Source of the DNA: Micromonospora zingiberis
GTDB taxonomy: Bacteria; Actinomycetota; Actinomycetes; Mycobacteriales; Micromonosporaceae
Assembly: GCF_004331455.1 (NCBI RefSeq)
Contig: NZ_SJJR01000004.1
Location: forward strand, 1 to 64,000
Reading direction: 5' to 3'
Length of the DNA: 64,000 nucleotides
The notes beneath the pieces are model-generated. The model worked only from the letters and a program-made list of their open reading frames with translations, was not told the DNA's origin and did not search any database. Shown here in pieces: positions 1 through 8,500 of the stretch. The first letter of the stretch is position 1. Each line of letters opens with the position of its first letter. The position numbers and the translations under genes are program-made.

Positions 1-310
1 CGTTGATGGAGTTGGTGCCGGCTTCGGTGGTGCCCATTTCCTTGGCCATGGCGTCCATGTCGATGTTCTTGCCTTGGACGGAGAGGGCGTTGCGGGCGGC
101 GGCGGGGCCGCAGTAGTAGAAGTTGGGTTGGGCTTCGTAGCGGACGTCGAGCTGCCGCTCGCCGTTGCCCTTGCGGTCGGCCTGCACCGAGGCGGTGACG
201 TGCTGCGCCGGTGCGGCGTAGGCGGTGGTGATGGGGCCGGCGATGGCGCCGCCGGTGAAGGCGAGGCCGGCAGCGGTCAGGGCGGTCTTGCGCAGAATGT
301 CGGTACGCAT
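1..310 (-). CDS. Secreted C39-like cysteine peptidase, N-terminal part (runs off the window edge)
   Basis: The gene reads leftward from ATG at 310 and leaves the window after 103 residues. Residues 1-33 form a signal peptide: a basic start, a hydrophobic alanine/glycine core and an A-rich end. Residues 61-72 read QPNFYYCGPAAA, the Q-x-n-YYCGPA signature of peptidase C39-like domains, with the likely nucleophile at Cys67. A purine-rich GAAAGG lies about 10 bases before the ATG. The product should be exported and act on peptides. The catalytic His and Asp are beyond the window, so activity cannot be checked. It is divergent from the beta-helix gene at 724. Confidence 0.75.
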   Translation of the reverse strand, partial: MRTDILRKTALTAAGLAFTGGAIAGPITTAYAAPAQHVTASVQADRKGNGERQLDVRYEAQPNFYYCGPAAARNALSVQGKNIDMDAMAKEMGTTEAGTNSIN

Positions 311-723
311 GATGATCTGAGCCTTTCGTTCGGGGATGCGCGGCGCGGGCCGCGATGGGGGATGCGGCCGGCCGTGCGAAAGGGGATGTGGACCAGGGGC
401 CGGGAAGGCCACTCACGATGTCCGGGGAGATGTAACGCCGGGCGGCGCGGAGTCATTCCGGCCGGACCCGGGGTGCGGCGCCGGGGGAGGCGTCGCGCGG
501 TCAGCCAGCGAGGCGTCGCGCGGTGAGCCATGTACAACGACCGGGGGCGAGCCGTCATTCCGGCGCCAGCGTGACCCGGGCCACCCGGCAAATCACCACA
601 TATCCGGCATGGTGTCGCACTCTCGTACCAACGTCTCTGTCCCGGACCCGTGCGGTGGCGTTTTCGGGCACCGGGAGCGGGAAGGCTCGGCGGGCAGGCA
701 GCCGACGACCCGAGGGAGGGCCC
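311..723. other. 413-bp divergent intergenic region with a 20-bp direct repeat
   Basis: No convincing gene is seen between the two divergent genes. Two copies of GAGGCGTCGCGCGGT followed by [C/G]AGCC lie at 487-506 and 510-529 (period 23, one mismatch). They could be a regulator-binding repeat or a simple local duplication. Promoters for both genes must lie here, but none matches a consensus well enough to place. Confidence 0.4.
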
Positions 724-2397
724 GTGGGGCAGCAGGCCCGGTCCATCGCCATCCGCGAGCACCTGACCCCGGTCGCCGGGGCACCGCTGTGGTGCGACGC
801 GCGGGAGTTCGGACTGCAAGGCGACGGAAGAACCAACGATCAGCCCGCGCTGGCCGCCCTGGTGGACCGCCTCGGTGAGGGGTACGTGGCCGACGGACGC
901 GCCCGGGTCATCTACTGCCCACCCGGCATCTACTCGATCCGGGACGCGGGCACCATCTGGCGCAGCGGAGTGTCCCTGATCGGTGCGGGTTCGGGAGCGA
1001 CCCGGTTCCTGTTGAGTAACGAGGGCAACCGGGCCGAGCCGACCCCGTTGGCCTACTGGACCACCCTCCAGCACGGCGCGGACCGCGACCGGCACATCGC
1101 CGACTGCACCTTCGCGGACTTCGAGATCGACGGCTCCGGCGTGGCCATGGCGCAGTACAACTACCTCGCCAAGGGCCTGGGACTGCAGTACGTGGTCCGG
1201 GGGGTGTTCCGCAACCTCTACATCCACCACACCGGCGCCACCGGCCTGGGCTGCGACTTCCTCCAGGACTGCCTGATCGACGGGGTGGTCGTGGTGGGCT
1301 GCGGCCGGCTGGACAACGGCGAGCAGATGGGCGGCGCGGGGATCGGCATCGGGATCGGCGGTTGGGGCGAGGTGGAACGCTGCACCATCACCAACTGCAC
1401 CACCCTCGGCAACGGCACCAACGGCATCTTCCTGGAGTTGCAGAAGTCGTACTGGTCGTCGCCACGCGGGTACCGCATCATCGGCTGTCACAGTCAGGCC
1501 AACCGGTTCGGCATCTCCGACTGGGGAGCCGACGGGCTGATCGTGTCGGCCTGCACCATCACCGGCAACCTGGAGGCGGGCTTCGACGTGTCCGCCAACG
1601 GTACGGCCGGCGTCGCCGGACGCGGCGGCATCCTCACCGACTGTGTCATCGACCGTAACGTCCGCGACGGGATCAGCATGGGCAACACCCCCGGCCCCTA
1701 CACCATCCGGGGCAACCGGATCAGCGGTAACGGACGCCACGGTTATCACCAGCACGACCTCGGTGCCGGCTACCAGGGAGCCGCCTCGGACGTCGTCATC
1801 GACGGCAACGAGTTCTGGGAAAACGGCCTGGACGCGATCCGGATCGACCGGCCGATGGTCGACGCCATGGTGGTGGACAACCGGATCCGCAACAACGGCC
1901 GGCAGTGCGCCCCGGCGGCCACCGGGTCCGGCGAGTCGGTGCGCTACGCCCGCCGCTCCATGACGGACCGGTCGGTCCAGTGGCGGACCGACGGGCACCG
2001 GGGCAAGGTGTTGCGGGTCGGCTCCCGGTACGCGGTGGTGGTCGGCAACAGCGACACCGACCTGGCCCTGGCCGACCTACGTCCCGATGCCGACAACGCG
2101 TGGAACGAGGACATCCCGGCGCCCGGCACGGCGTACGAACTACCGGCCTCGGCGCCGGTACGCGCGGGCATCACCGTCAATGCCGAACTGCACTCGGCGT
2201 CGGTGCGCGGCAACCGGATCTGGGACAACCGCGACGACCCGACGCAGACCTACGGCCTGTGGATCACCGAGCGGGGCCGCTGTGTGTCCTGCCGGGTCGA
2301 GGAGAACGATCTCGCCGGCAACGCCGAGGGCCCGCTGCGCCTGGACACTCCGCCGGTGGGTGGCCGCTGGGACCGCAACCACACCGAAGTGGACTGA
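724..2397 (+). CDS. Right-handed parallel beta-helix protein (pectate lyase-3 / NosD-like)
   Basis: GTG at 724 follows a GAGGGAGGG purine run (712-720). The frame stays open upstream, but that part is low-quality sequence without beta-helix character, so I use this start (557 residues). The N-terminus carries the pectate-lyase-superfamily entry pattern, with FGLQGDGRTNDQPAL near residue 40 and a PPGIY strand after it. Short rungs rich in Asn, Gly, Ile and Val follow, such as NRISGNGRHGYH and NRIRNNGRQC, typical of Asn-ladder beta-helices. There is no obvious signal peptide. Substrate is unknown: relatives include polysaccharide lyases, epimerases and phage-tail-like proteins, and I cannot identify catalytic residues. 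Confidence 0.8.
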   Translation: MGQQARSIAIREHLTPVAGAPLWCDAREFGLQGDGRTNDQPALAALVDRLGEGYVADGRARVIYCPPGIYSIRDAGTIWRSGVSLIGAGSGATRFLLSNEGNRAEPTPLAYWTTLQHGADRDRHIADCTFADFEIDGSGVAMAQYNYLAKGLGLQYVVRGVFRNLYIHHTGATGLGCDFLQDCLIDGVVVVGCGRLDNGEQMGGAGIGIGIGGWGEVERCTITNCTTLGNGTNGIFLELQKSYWSSPRGYRIIGCHSQANRFGISDWGADGLIVSACTITGNLEAGFDVSANGTAGVAGRGGILTDCVIDRNVRDGISMGNTPGPYTIRGNRISGNGRHGYHQHDLGAGYQGAASDVVIDGNEFWENGLDAIRIDRPMVDAMVVDNRIRNNGRQCAPAATGSGESVRYARRSMTDRSVQWRTDGHRGKVLRVGSRYAVVVGNSDTDLALADLRPDADNAWNEDIPAPGTAYELPASAPVRAGITVNAELHSASVRGNRIWDNRDDPTQTYGLWITERGRCVSCRVEENDLAGNAEGPLRLDTPPVGGRWDRNHTEVD

Positions 2398-2416
2398 GCA
2401 CTCCGGTGGGCAGCGC

Positions 2417-2626
2417 TCACTCGTTCTCGCCGGCCGGCGAGAACGAGGTCGCCTCCGCGTGCCGGTTGCGCAACCGGTCCCGGATCTCCTCCGGGGTGTA
2501 CGCGCGCCGCCGTCGCTCGGCCCGCGCGATCACCACCCCGGTGGCCGCGACACCGGCCAGACCGGCGAGACCGAGGACCTTCCACCACCGCACAGGTCGC
2601 CGCATCCGCTTAGGGTAGACCCTCAT
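2417..2626 (-). CDS. Small single-pass membrane protein, unknown function
   Basis: This encodes 69 residues from ATG at 2626, or 62 from ATG at 2605. A basic N-terminus (RMRRPVRWW) leads into one hydrophobic segment (VLGLAGLAGVAATGVVIA), then a basic stretch RAERRRRAY and a charged tail. The first start codon overlaps the divergent ATG at 2625, so the shorter form may be the real one; neither start has a good Shine-Dalgarno site. The layout suggests an inner-membrane protein with a cytoplasmic tail. I do not recognise a family. Confidence 0.5.
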   Translation of the reverse strand: MRVYPKRMRRPVRWWKVLGLAGLAGVAATGVVIARAERRRRAYTPEEIRDRLRNRHAEATSFSPAGENE

Positions 2627-3284
2627 GAGCATCAGCCTGGACGAGGCGGTGGAGCTGACCCGTACCGGCGACGTGTGGGTCTTCCGTGGGCGGAGCGTGC
2701 CCGACCGGGCCATCCAGCTGACCACCAACAGCCCGGTCAACCACGTCGGCATGGCGGTCGTGCTGGACGACATGCCACCGCTGATGTGGCACGCCGAACT
2801 CGGCCGGTCGCTGCCCGACATGTGGACCGGCGGCCACCAGCGCGGTGTGCAACTGCACGACCTGCGGGACGCGGTCTGCGTCTGGGCCAACCGGTACGGG
2901 CAGCGGGCCTGGCTGCGGCAGCTCGATCCGCCGGCGGACCCGGAGATGGAACGGGCGGTGTTGCAGACCGTCGCCCGGCTGGACGGCACGCCCTTCCCGT
3001 CCACGGCCCAACTGGCCTGGCGGTGGTTGCGGGGGCGGGTGCCGACGCCGCGCCTGCCGGTGCCGCCCGCCCGGCGGCGCGCCACTGCCAACGCCGAGCG
3101 GACCCTGGAGACCGCGTACTGCGCGGAGGTCGTCGCGGTCACCTACGAGGCGATGGGGTTGCTGCCCGCCGGCCGCCGTCCGAACTGGTACGACCCCGGA
3201 CGGTTCTGGAGCGGCGACGATCTCGGTCTGCACGGCGGCGCCCGGCTGGGCAGCGAGATCGAGGTACGGATGCCGGCCCGTTGA
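2625..3284 (+). CDS. YiiX-like permuted NlpC/P60 family protein
   Basis: The product has 219 residues, about normal for YiiX/YebB-like permuted NlpC/P60 proteins. It begins with a GDVWVFRG strand. The conserved His lies in NSPVNHVGMAV near residue 40 and the conserved Cys in ETAYCAEVV near residue 166, so the order is His then Cys, as expected for the permuted fold. Relatives are cysteine hydrolases or acyltransferases acting on amide or lipid substrates. There is no signal peptide, so it is probably cytoplasmic. The ATG at 2625 has an AGGG nine bases upstream. The specific reaction is not known. Confidence 0.65.
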   Translation: MSISLDEAVELTRTGDVWVFRGRSVPDRAIQLTTNSPVNHVGMAVVLDDMPPLMWHAELGRSLPDMWTGGHQRGVQLHDLRDAVCVWANRYGQRAWLRQLDPPADPEMERAVLQTVARLDGTPFPSTAQLAWRWLRGRVPTPRLPVPPARRRATANAERTLETAYCAEVVAVTYEAMGLLPAGRRPNWYDPGRFWSGDDLGLHGGARLGSEIEVRMPAR

Positions 3285-3321
3285 GGTTTGGTCGACCGGC
3301 CGGCCGGCAACTTCCTGCGGC

Positions 3322-3711
3322 GTGACTGCCTCCACCGACCTCGACACCCTGACCGACTTCTTCGACCGGTACGGCGTGGCCCTGACCGCCGGCGACCTGC
3401 CGGCCATCGCCGGCTGTTACGCCCTGCCAGGGCTGGTGGTGGCCGACACCTACAGCTTCTCGTTCACCTCGCCCGCCGCGGTGGCACTGTCCTTCGTGGG
3501 CGCCGCACCGGACTACACCGAGCGGGAGTTGATCGCCGCACACGCCGACCTCGAACAGATCCAGCAGGTCTCCGCCCTGCTCACCATGGTGGCCGTCCGG
3601 TGGGAGTTCCTGGACAGTCAGGGGCGACAGGTCGCCGGTGAGCGTTACCGTTACCTGTTGCGGGCAACCGACGACGGACCGCTGATCTGCACCGTCATCC
3701 GGACCGGCTGA
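3322..3711 (+). CDS. NTF2/SnoaL-like small protein
   Basis: The product has 129 residues from GTG at 3322. The N-terminal helix (TDFFDRYGVALTAGDLPAIAGCY) followed by a curved sheet ending in GERYRYLLRATDDGPLICTVIRT fits the cone-shaped NTF2-like fold. Such proteins range from small-molecule isomerases to stress-linked binding domains, and nothing here tells which. The start has no strong ribosome-binding site. It is 37 bp downstream of the NlpC/P60-like gene and may be cotranscribed with it. Confidence 0.6.
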   Translation: MTASTDLDTLTDFFDRYGVALTAGDLPAIAGCYALPGLVVADTYSFSFTSPAAVALSFVGAAPDYTERELIAAHADLEQIQQVSALLTMVAVRWEFLDSQGRQVAGERYRYLLRATDDGPLICTVIRTG

Positions 3712-3855
3712 GTCGGTCGCCGCGCCCCCTCTGGGCAGGCAAAAGGCGGCGATTCGGCCGCTCCGGGCGGACCGGTCGGCCGGGCCCGCACCGCCCGTTG
3801 GTCGCCGTGCCGGCGTGACTAGGCTGGCGCGTCGGTGACCATGAGGGGGGCCTCC

Positions 3856-4587
3856 ATGCCAGTGCGACCGGCGGGCGACGAGTCCAGCGAGGAGTCCGGC
3901 CGGCCGGCGATGCCCAAGGTGATCGCGTCGGCGCCGTGGGTGGTCGTCCTGGTCGGTATCGCGGTGCTGGCCGTGTTGCTGGTGGTGGCGACGTTGTCGT
4001 TCCGCAAGCCGGAGCAGCCTGCGGCCTGGACCCCCGGTCCGTCGATGGTCCTGCCGACACTGGACGGCACCGACGCACCGCCCACGCCCACGCCCATTCC
4101 CACGCCGACACCGGCGGTGGCCCCGACGGCCTCGGCGGCCACGCCCACCGCCTCGTCGGCGCAGCCGGTGCTGCCGTCGCGAACCGCGTCGGCGGCCGGG
4201 CGGGCGGAGGCCGACCGCTCCCCGGACAATCCGGCCCCGCCCGAACCGTCGGCGACGGCCGACACCGGGCTACTGTCGGCCGACTACCGGGTCAAGACCA
4301 GCGACCCGGGCTCGTTCCAGGCGCAGTTGGTGGTCCGTAACGGCACCGGCCTCCCGGTCGGTTGGGTGGTGGAACTGCGGTTCACTGGCGACGTCACCGC
4401 GGTGCGGGCCTCCAGTGGCCCAGGCGTTTCGGTGAGCATCAAGGGCGCCGGTTGGTATCTGCTCAGTGGCGCCGGTCTGCTCGACGCCGGGGGGCAGCAG
4501 ACGGTGCAGCTACGGATCAGCCGTACCGGTGACGGAGAGTACCCGGCACAGTGCACGATCAACGGTTCGCCATGCGCGTTGGTCTGA
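3856..4587 (+). CDS. Membrane-anchored protein with C-terminal CBM2-like domain (first of two paralogues)
   Basis: ATG at 3856 is chosen over the in-frame GTG 3835 and ATG 3841 because a GAGGGG site (3844-3850) sits correctly before it; this gives 243 residues. A short charged cytoplasmic start is followed by one transmembrane segment (VVVLVGIAVLAVLLVVATL, about residues 29-47), a Pro/Thr/Ala-rich linker, and a beta-sandwich ending in QCTINGSPC. The Cys pair near the end and the LxVRNGTG strand resemble bacterial CBM2 domains, but most exposed tryptophans are missing. The product probably displays a carbohydrate- or wall-binding domain outside the cell. The next gene is a paralogue with the same plan. 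Confidence 0.7.
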   Translation: MPVRPAGDESSEESGRPAMPKVIASAPWVVVLVGIAVLAVLLVVATLSFRKPEQPAAWTPGPSMVLPTLDGTDAPPTPTPIPTPTPAVAPTASAATPTASSAQPVLPSRTASAAGRAEADRSPDNPAPPEPSATADTGLLSADYRVKTSDPGSFQAQLVVRNGTGLPVGWVVELRFTGDVTAVRASSGPGVSVSIKGAGWYLLSGAGLLDAGGQQTVQLRISRTGDGEYPAQCTINGSPCALV

Positions 4588-4678
4588 CCGTACTGTTAGG
4601 ACAACTGGTGATTCGGCGGGTGCTTTCCGGAATTGCTCTTGATCGTTACGCTTGCCGGGCTGCCCGCTGAGGAGAGAC

Positions 4679-5428
4679 ATGTCCGGTATGCGTCGCGCTC
4701 CGCGTCAGATCCCGCCCCCCAGTGCCACCGCCGTGGCGTCCTCGCCCTGGATCCTGGTGTCGTTCGGCGTGGGCGCGATGGTGGTGCTGCTCATCATCGC
4801 CGTGGGGGCGTACCGTGGCCCCGGGCCGAACTACGATCCGGCGCCCCCGGCGGGCGCCCTGCCGCTGCCGGAACGCGCGTCGTCGGCCGGCCGGGAGGCG
4901 TCGGCGTTGCCGTCGCAGGCGGTACCGGGGCTCTCCCCACGCCGCACCGACCCGCCCAGCCCGGCCGCCACCGGGTCGGCCGCCACCGGGTCCGCCGCCA
5001 CCGGGTCGGCCACGCCGAAGCCGTCGGCGTCCGCCGCAGCTCCGACGTACGCGACCCGCCCAGCGCCGCCGGCCAGCAGTGCGCCAGCGCCCCCGCCCCC
5101 GCCTGCGCCGCCGCCACCGTTGGAGGCGCGGTACCGGGTGACGGACACCTTTCCGGGGGGCTTCATCGCCGAGGTGCTGATCCGCAACGCCTCTCGCGGA
5201 GATCTGGGCTGGGTGGCGCGGGTCGAGTACCCGGGCGGCCGGGTGGTGACGGCCTGGTTGGAGGGTGTCCCGCAGGGGACGTTCAGCGGTGCCGGTGGCA
5301 CCCTGACCTATCGCAGCGGCCCGGACCTGGCGGCGGGCTCGGCCGTCGCGCTGCGCTTCCACATCGAATCCGCCTCGCCGCGCCCGGCGAACTGCGCCGT
5401 CTCCGGCCGGACCTGCACCGTTCGGTAG
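4679..5428 (+). CDS. Membrane-anchored protein with C-terminal CBM2-like domain (second paralogue)
   Basis: ATG 4679 follows GAGGAGAG closely and gives 249 residues. The layout copies the upstream gene: a basic cytoplasmic start, one membrane span (ILVSFGVGAMVVLLIIAVGAY), a long Pro/Ala/Ser linker with an ATGS tetrad repeated three times (4960s-5000s), and a C-terminal sandwich ending NCAVSGRTC. The terminal Cys pair is conserved between the two. The linker suggests the domain reaches through the wall. Tandem duplication followed by divergence is the simplest origin. The large secreted amylase-pullulanase follows 141 bp downstream, behind its own apparent regulatory region. Confidence 0.7.
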   Translation: MSGMRRAPRQIPPPSATAVASSPWILVSFGVGAMVVLLIIAVGAYRGPGPNYDPAPPAGALPLPERASSAGREASALPSQAVPGLSPRRTDPPSPAATGSAATGSAATGSATPKPSASAAAPTYATRPAPPASSAPAPPPPPAPPPPLEARYRVTDTFPGGFIAEVLIRNASRGDLGWVARVEYPGGRVVTAWLEGVPQGTFSGAGGTLTYRSGPDLAAGSAVALRFHIESASPRPANCAVSGRTCTVR

Positions 5429-5463
5429 GGACGGTCCGCTTCGACGGGCGGCTGGTTTCCAAC

Positions 5464-5527
5464 TTTGCGCAAGGTGTCGACAGTATTGCCGGTTCGTTTG
5501 CAAGGTATTGCAGAATGTTTCGGCAAG
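5464..5527 (+). promoter_or_regulatory. Cluster of TTGC/GCAAG repeats upstream of the amylase-pullulanase gene
   Basis: TTGCGCAA (5465-5472) and TTGCAA (5498-5503) are perfect short palindromes. TATTGC occurs twice more (5484-5489 and 5506-5511), and GCAAG at 5523-5527. Repeated TTGC/GCAAG motifs are known in actinomycete amylase and maltose promoters, where LacI-family MalR-type repressors act. Assigning this site to such a regulator is inference. Confidence 0.5.
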
Positions 5528-5569
5528 AGCTAGCGTGCGGGCCAATCAGCGACCAGAGGAAGGCCGTCG

Positions 5570-8500
5570 ATGAATCCCCCGCCGATACCGCGCAAGGCCC
5601 TGCTCGCCCTCGTCTTCCTGCTCATCCTCACCCTGCTCGGCACGCCGGTCGCGGTGCAGCCGACCGCTGCCGTCGCGGCCGCCGCCGGCACCGGCCCACC
5701 GAGCCCCACCGGCGCCGTGACCTGGAACGCCGAACCCACCGCCAAGGCCCTGCTCGACGCGGGGACCAGCCGGGCCCGCGCCGAGCAGTTCTACTTCGTA
5801 CTGCCCGACCGGTTCGCCAACGGCGACCCGCGTAACGACCGGGGTGGCCTGACCGGCGACCGGCTGCGCACCGGCTACGACCCCACCGACAAGGGGTTCT
5901 ACCAGGGTGGCGACCTCAAAGGGCTGATCGATCGGCTCGACTACATCGAGGGCCTCGGCACCACCGCCATCTGGCTGGCTCCGGTCTTCAAGAACCGGCC
6001 CGTGCAGGGTGAGGGTGACGACGTCTCGGCCGGCTACCACGGCTACTGGATCACCGACTTCACCCAGGTGGATCCGCACTTCGGCAGCACCGCCGACCTC
6101 AAGAAGCTGGTCCAGTCGGCGCACCGGCGCGGGATCAAGGTCTACCTCGACGTGATCGTGAACCACACCGCCGACGTCATCACCTACGCCGAGGACCGGT
6201 ACAACTACGTGGACAAGGCGACCGCGCCGTACCGCGACGCGCAGGGCCGGCCGTTCGAGGACCGCAACTACGCCGACGGCAGCCGCGGCTTCCCGAAGGT
6301 GAACACCGACTCCTTCCCGTACACGCCGACCTTCGCGAGCCCGGCCGACGCGAAGGTCAAGGTTCCGGCGTGGCTGAACGACCCGACCATGTACCACAAC
6401 CGGGGTGACTCCACCTTCGTCGGCGAGAACAGCGAGTACGGCGACTTCTTCGGCCTCGACGACCTGTGGACCGAGCGGCCCGAAGTGGTCCGGGGGATGA
6501 CGAAGATCTACGCCGACTGGGTGCAGGCCACCGGCGTGGACGGTTTCCGGCTGGACACCGTCAAGCACGTCAACATGGACTTCTGGCCGCAGTTCAGCCA
6601 GGGCATCGACCAGGCCGCCGCCCGCGCCGGCAAGCAGGACTTCTTCATGTTCGGCGAGGTCTACAGCGCCGACCCGGAGATCACCTCCGACTACGTACGC
6701 CAGGGCGCCCTGCCCGCCACCCTGGACTTCGCCTTCCAGGAGGCGGCCCGGGGCTACACCGCGAACGACGGTTCCGCCAAGGCACTGGCGAACGTGTACG
6801 CCCGCGACGACCTGTACGCCGCCCGGGACACCCACGCCGGCCGGCTGCCCACCTTCCTCGGCAACCACGACATGGGCCGGATCGGCTCCTTCATCGCCGG
6901 CGGATCCACCGATCCGGCCACCCACCTGCGCCGCGACCAGCTCGCCCACGAGCTGATGTTCCTCACCCGGGGTCAGCCGGTGATCTACTCCGGTGACGAG
7001 CAGGGCTTCACCGGTGCCGGCGGCGACAAGGACGCCCGGCAGCCGATGTTCGCCGCGCAGACCCCGGACTACCTCGACGACGACCTGCTCGGCACCGACC
7101 GCACCCACGCCCAGGACCAGTTCGACCGGACCCACCCGCTGTACCGGACCATCGCCGGGCTGGGTGAACTGCGCCAGGCCCACCCGGCGTTGCGCGACGG
7201 CGTGCAGGTGACCCGGTACGCGGCCGACGGCCCCGGCGTCTTCGCCTTCTCCCGGTTCGACCCGGACCAGCGCACCGAGTACCTGGTGGCGGTCAACAAC
7301 GCCCCGACCGCGCAGACTGTCACCGTGGACACCTGGTCGCCCGGCGCCACCTTCACCGGCATCTACGGCGCCACCGGCCGTCCCGCCGCTGCCGGCGACG
7401 GCAAGCTCACCCTGACCGTGCCGCCGCTGTCGGCCGTGGTGCACCGGGCCGGCAAGCCGGTCGCCCTGCCGTCGGCCAAGCCGGGCATCACCATCACCAC
7501 CCCCGACGCGCCGCCGGCCACCCGGGCCGAGGTCACCGCCCAGGTCACCGGGGATCCGCTGGCCACCGTCACGATGGCCGCCCGGGTCGCTGGCGGCCGG
7601 TGGACCCTGCTCGGCACCGCCCACCGGGCGCCGTACACCGTGCACCACGACCTGACCGGCCTGGCCGCCGGCACGAAGGTCGAGTACCTGGCGGTGGTCC
7701 GCGACGGCCGGGGCCGTACCGCCACCGCCCGCTCCGCCACCACCGTCGACACTCCCGAGCAGGCCGGTTCGTCCCGCGACTGGCTGGTGGTGCACTACCA
7801 GCGGCCCGACGGCGAGTACCCCGACTGGGGCCTCTACACCTGGGGCGACATCGACCCGGCGTACGCCACGCAGTGGCCGCAGGGGCAGCCGTTCGCCGGC
7901 ACCGACGCGTACGGGCGGTTCGCCTGGGTGAAACTCAAGCCGGGCGCGAAGTCCGTCGGATTCCTGGTGGTCGACGCCGACGGGAACAAGGACGTCGAGA
8001 ACGACCGGACCGTGGACGTGACGCAGACCGGCGAGGTCTGGGTCAAGCAGGGCGACCCGGCCACGTACCAGAGCCGGGAGGAGGCTGCTGGTGAGCCGGC
8101 GCCGCCGGTCGAGGAGGGTACGGCGGTGATCCACTACCGCCGCCCCGACGGCAACTACGACGGTTGGGGCCTGCACCTCTGGGACGGCGCGGCGAACCCC
8201 ACCGACTGGTCCCGGCCGATGCCGCCGACCCGGATCGATTCGTTCGGCGCCGAGTTCCGGGTGCCGCTGGCCGAGGGCGCGACCGGGCTGAGCTACATCG
8301 TCCACTCCGGCGACGAGAAGGACCTGCCGCAGGATCAGCGGCTCGACTTCGCCGAGGCCGGCCGCGAGGTGTGGTTGCTCGCCGCGACGCCCGGCCGGCT
8401 GTTGCCGTCGACGGCCACCGGCACCGGTACGGACACCGACATCGGCAAGCAGCGGGCGCACTGGATCGACCGCTCCACCGTGGCCTGGCGTACCGGACCC

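Noticed and set aside
277..1998. Long reverse frame across the peptidase upstream region and beta-helix gene
   Set aside because: Shadow of the beta-helix gene; low-complexity product.
2417..3142. 241-codon reverse frame extending the small membrane protein
   Set aside because: The extension is antisense to the NlpC/P60 gene and has no domain; only the last 62-69 codons look real.
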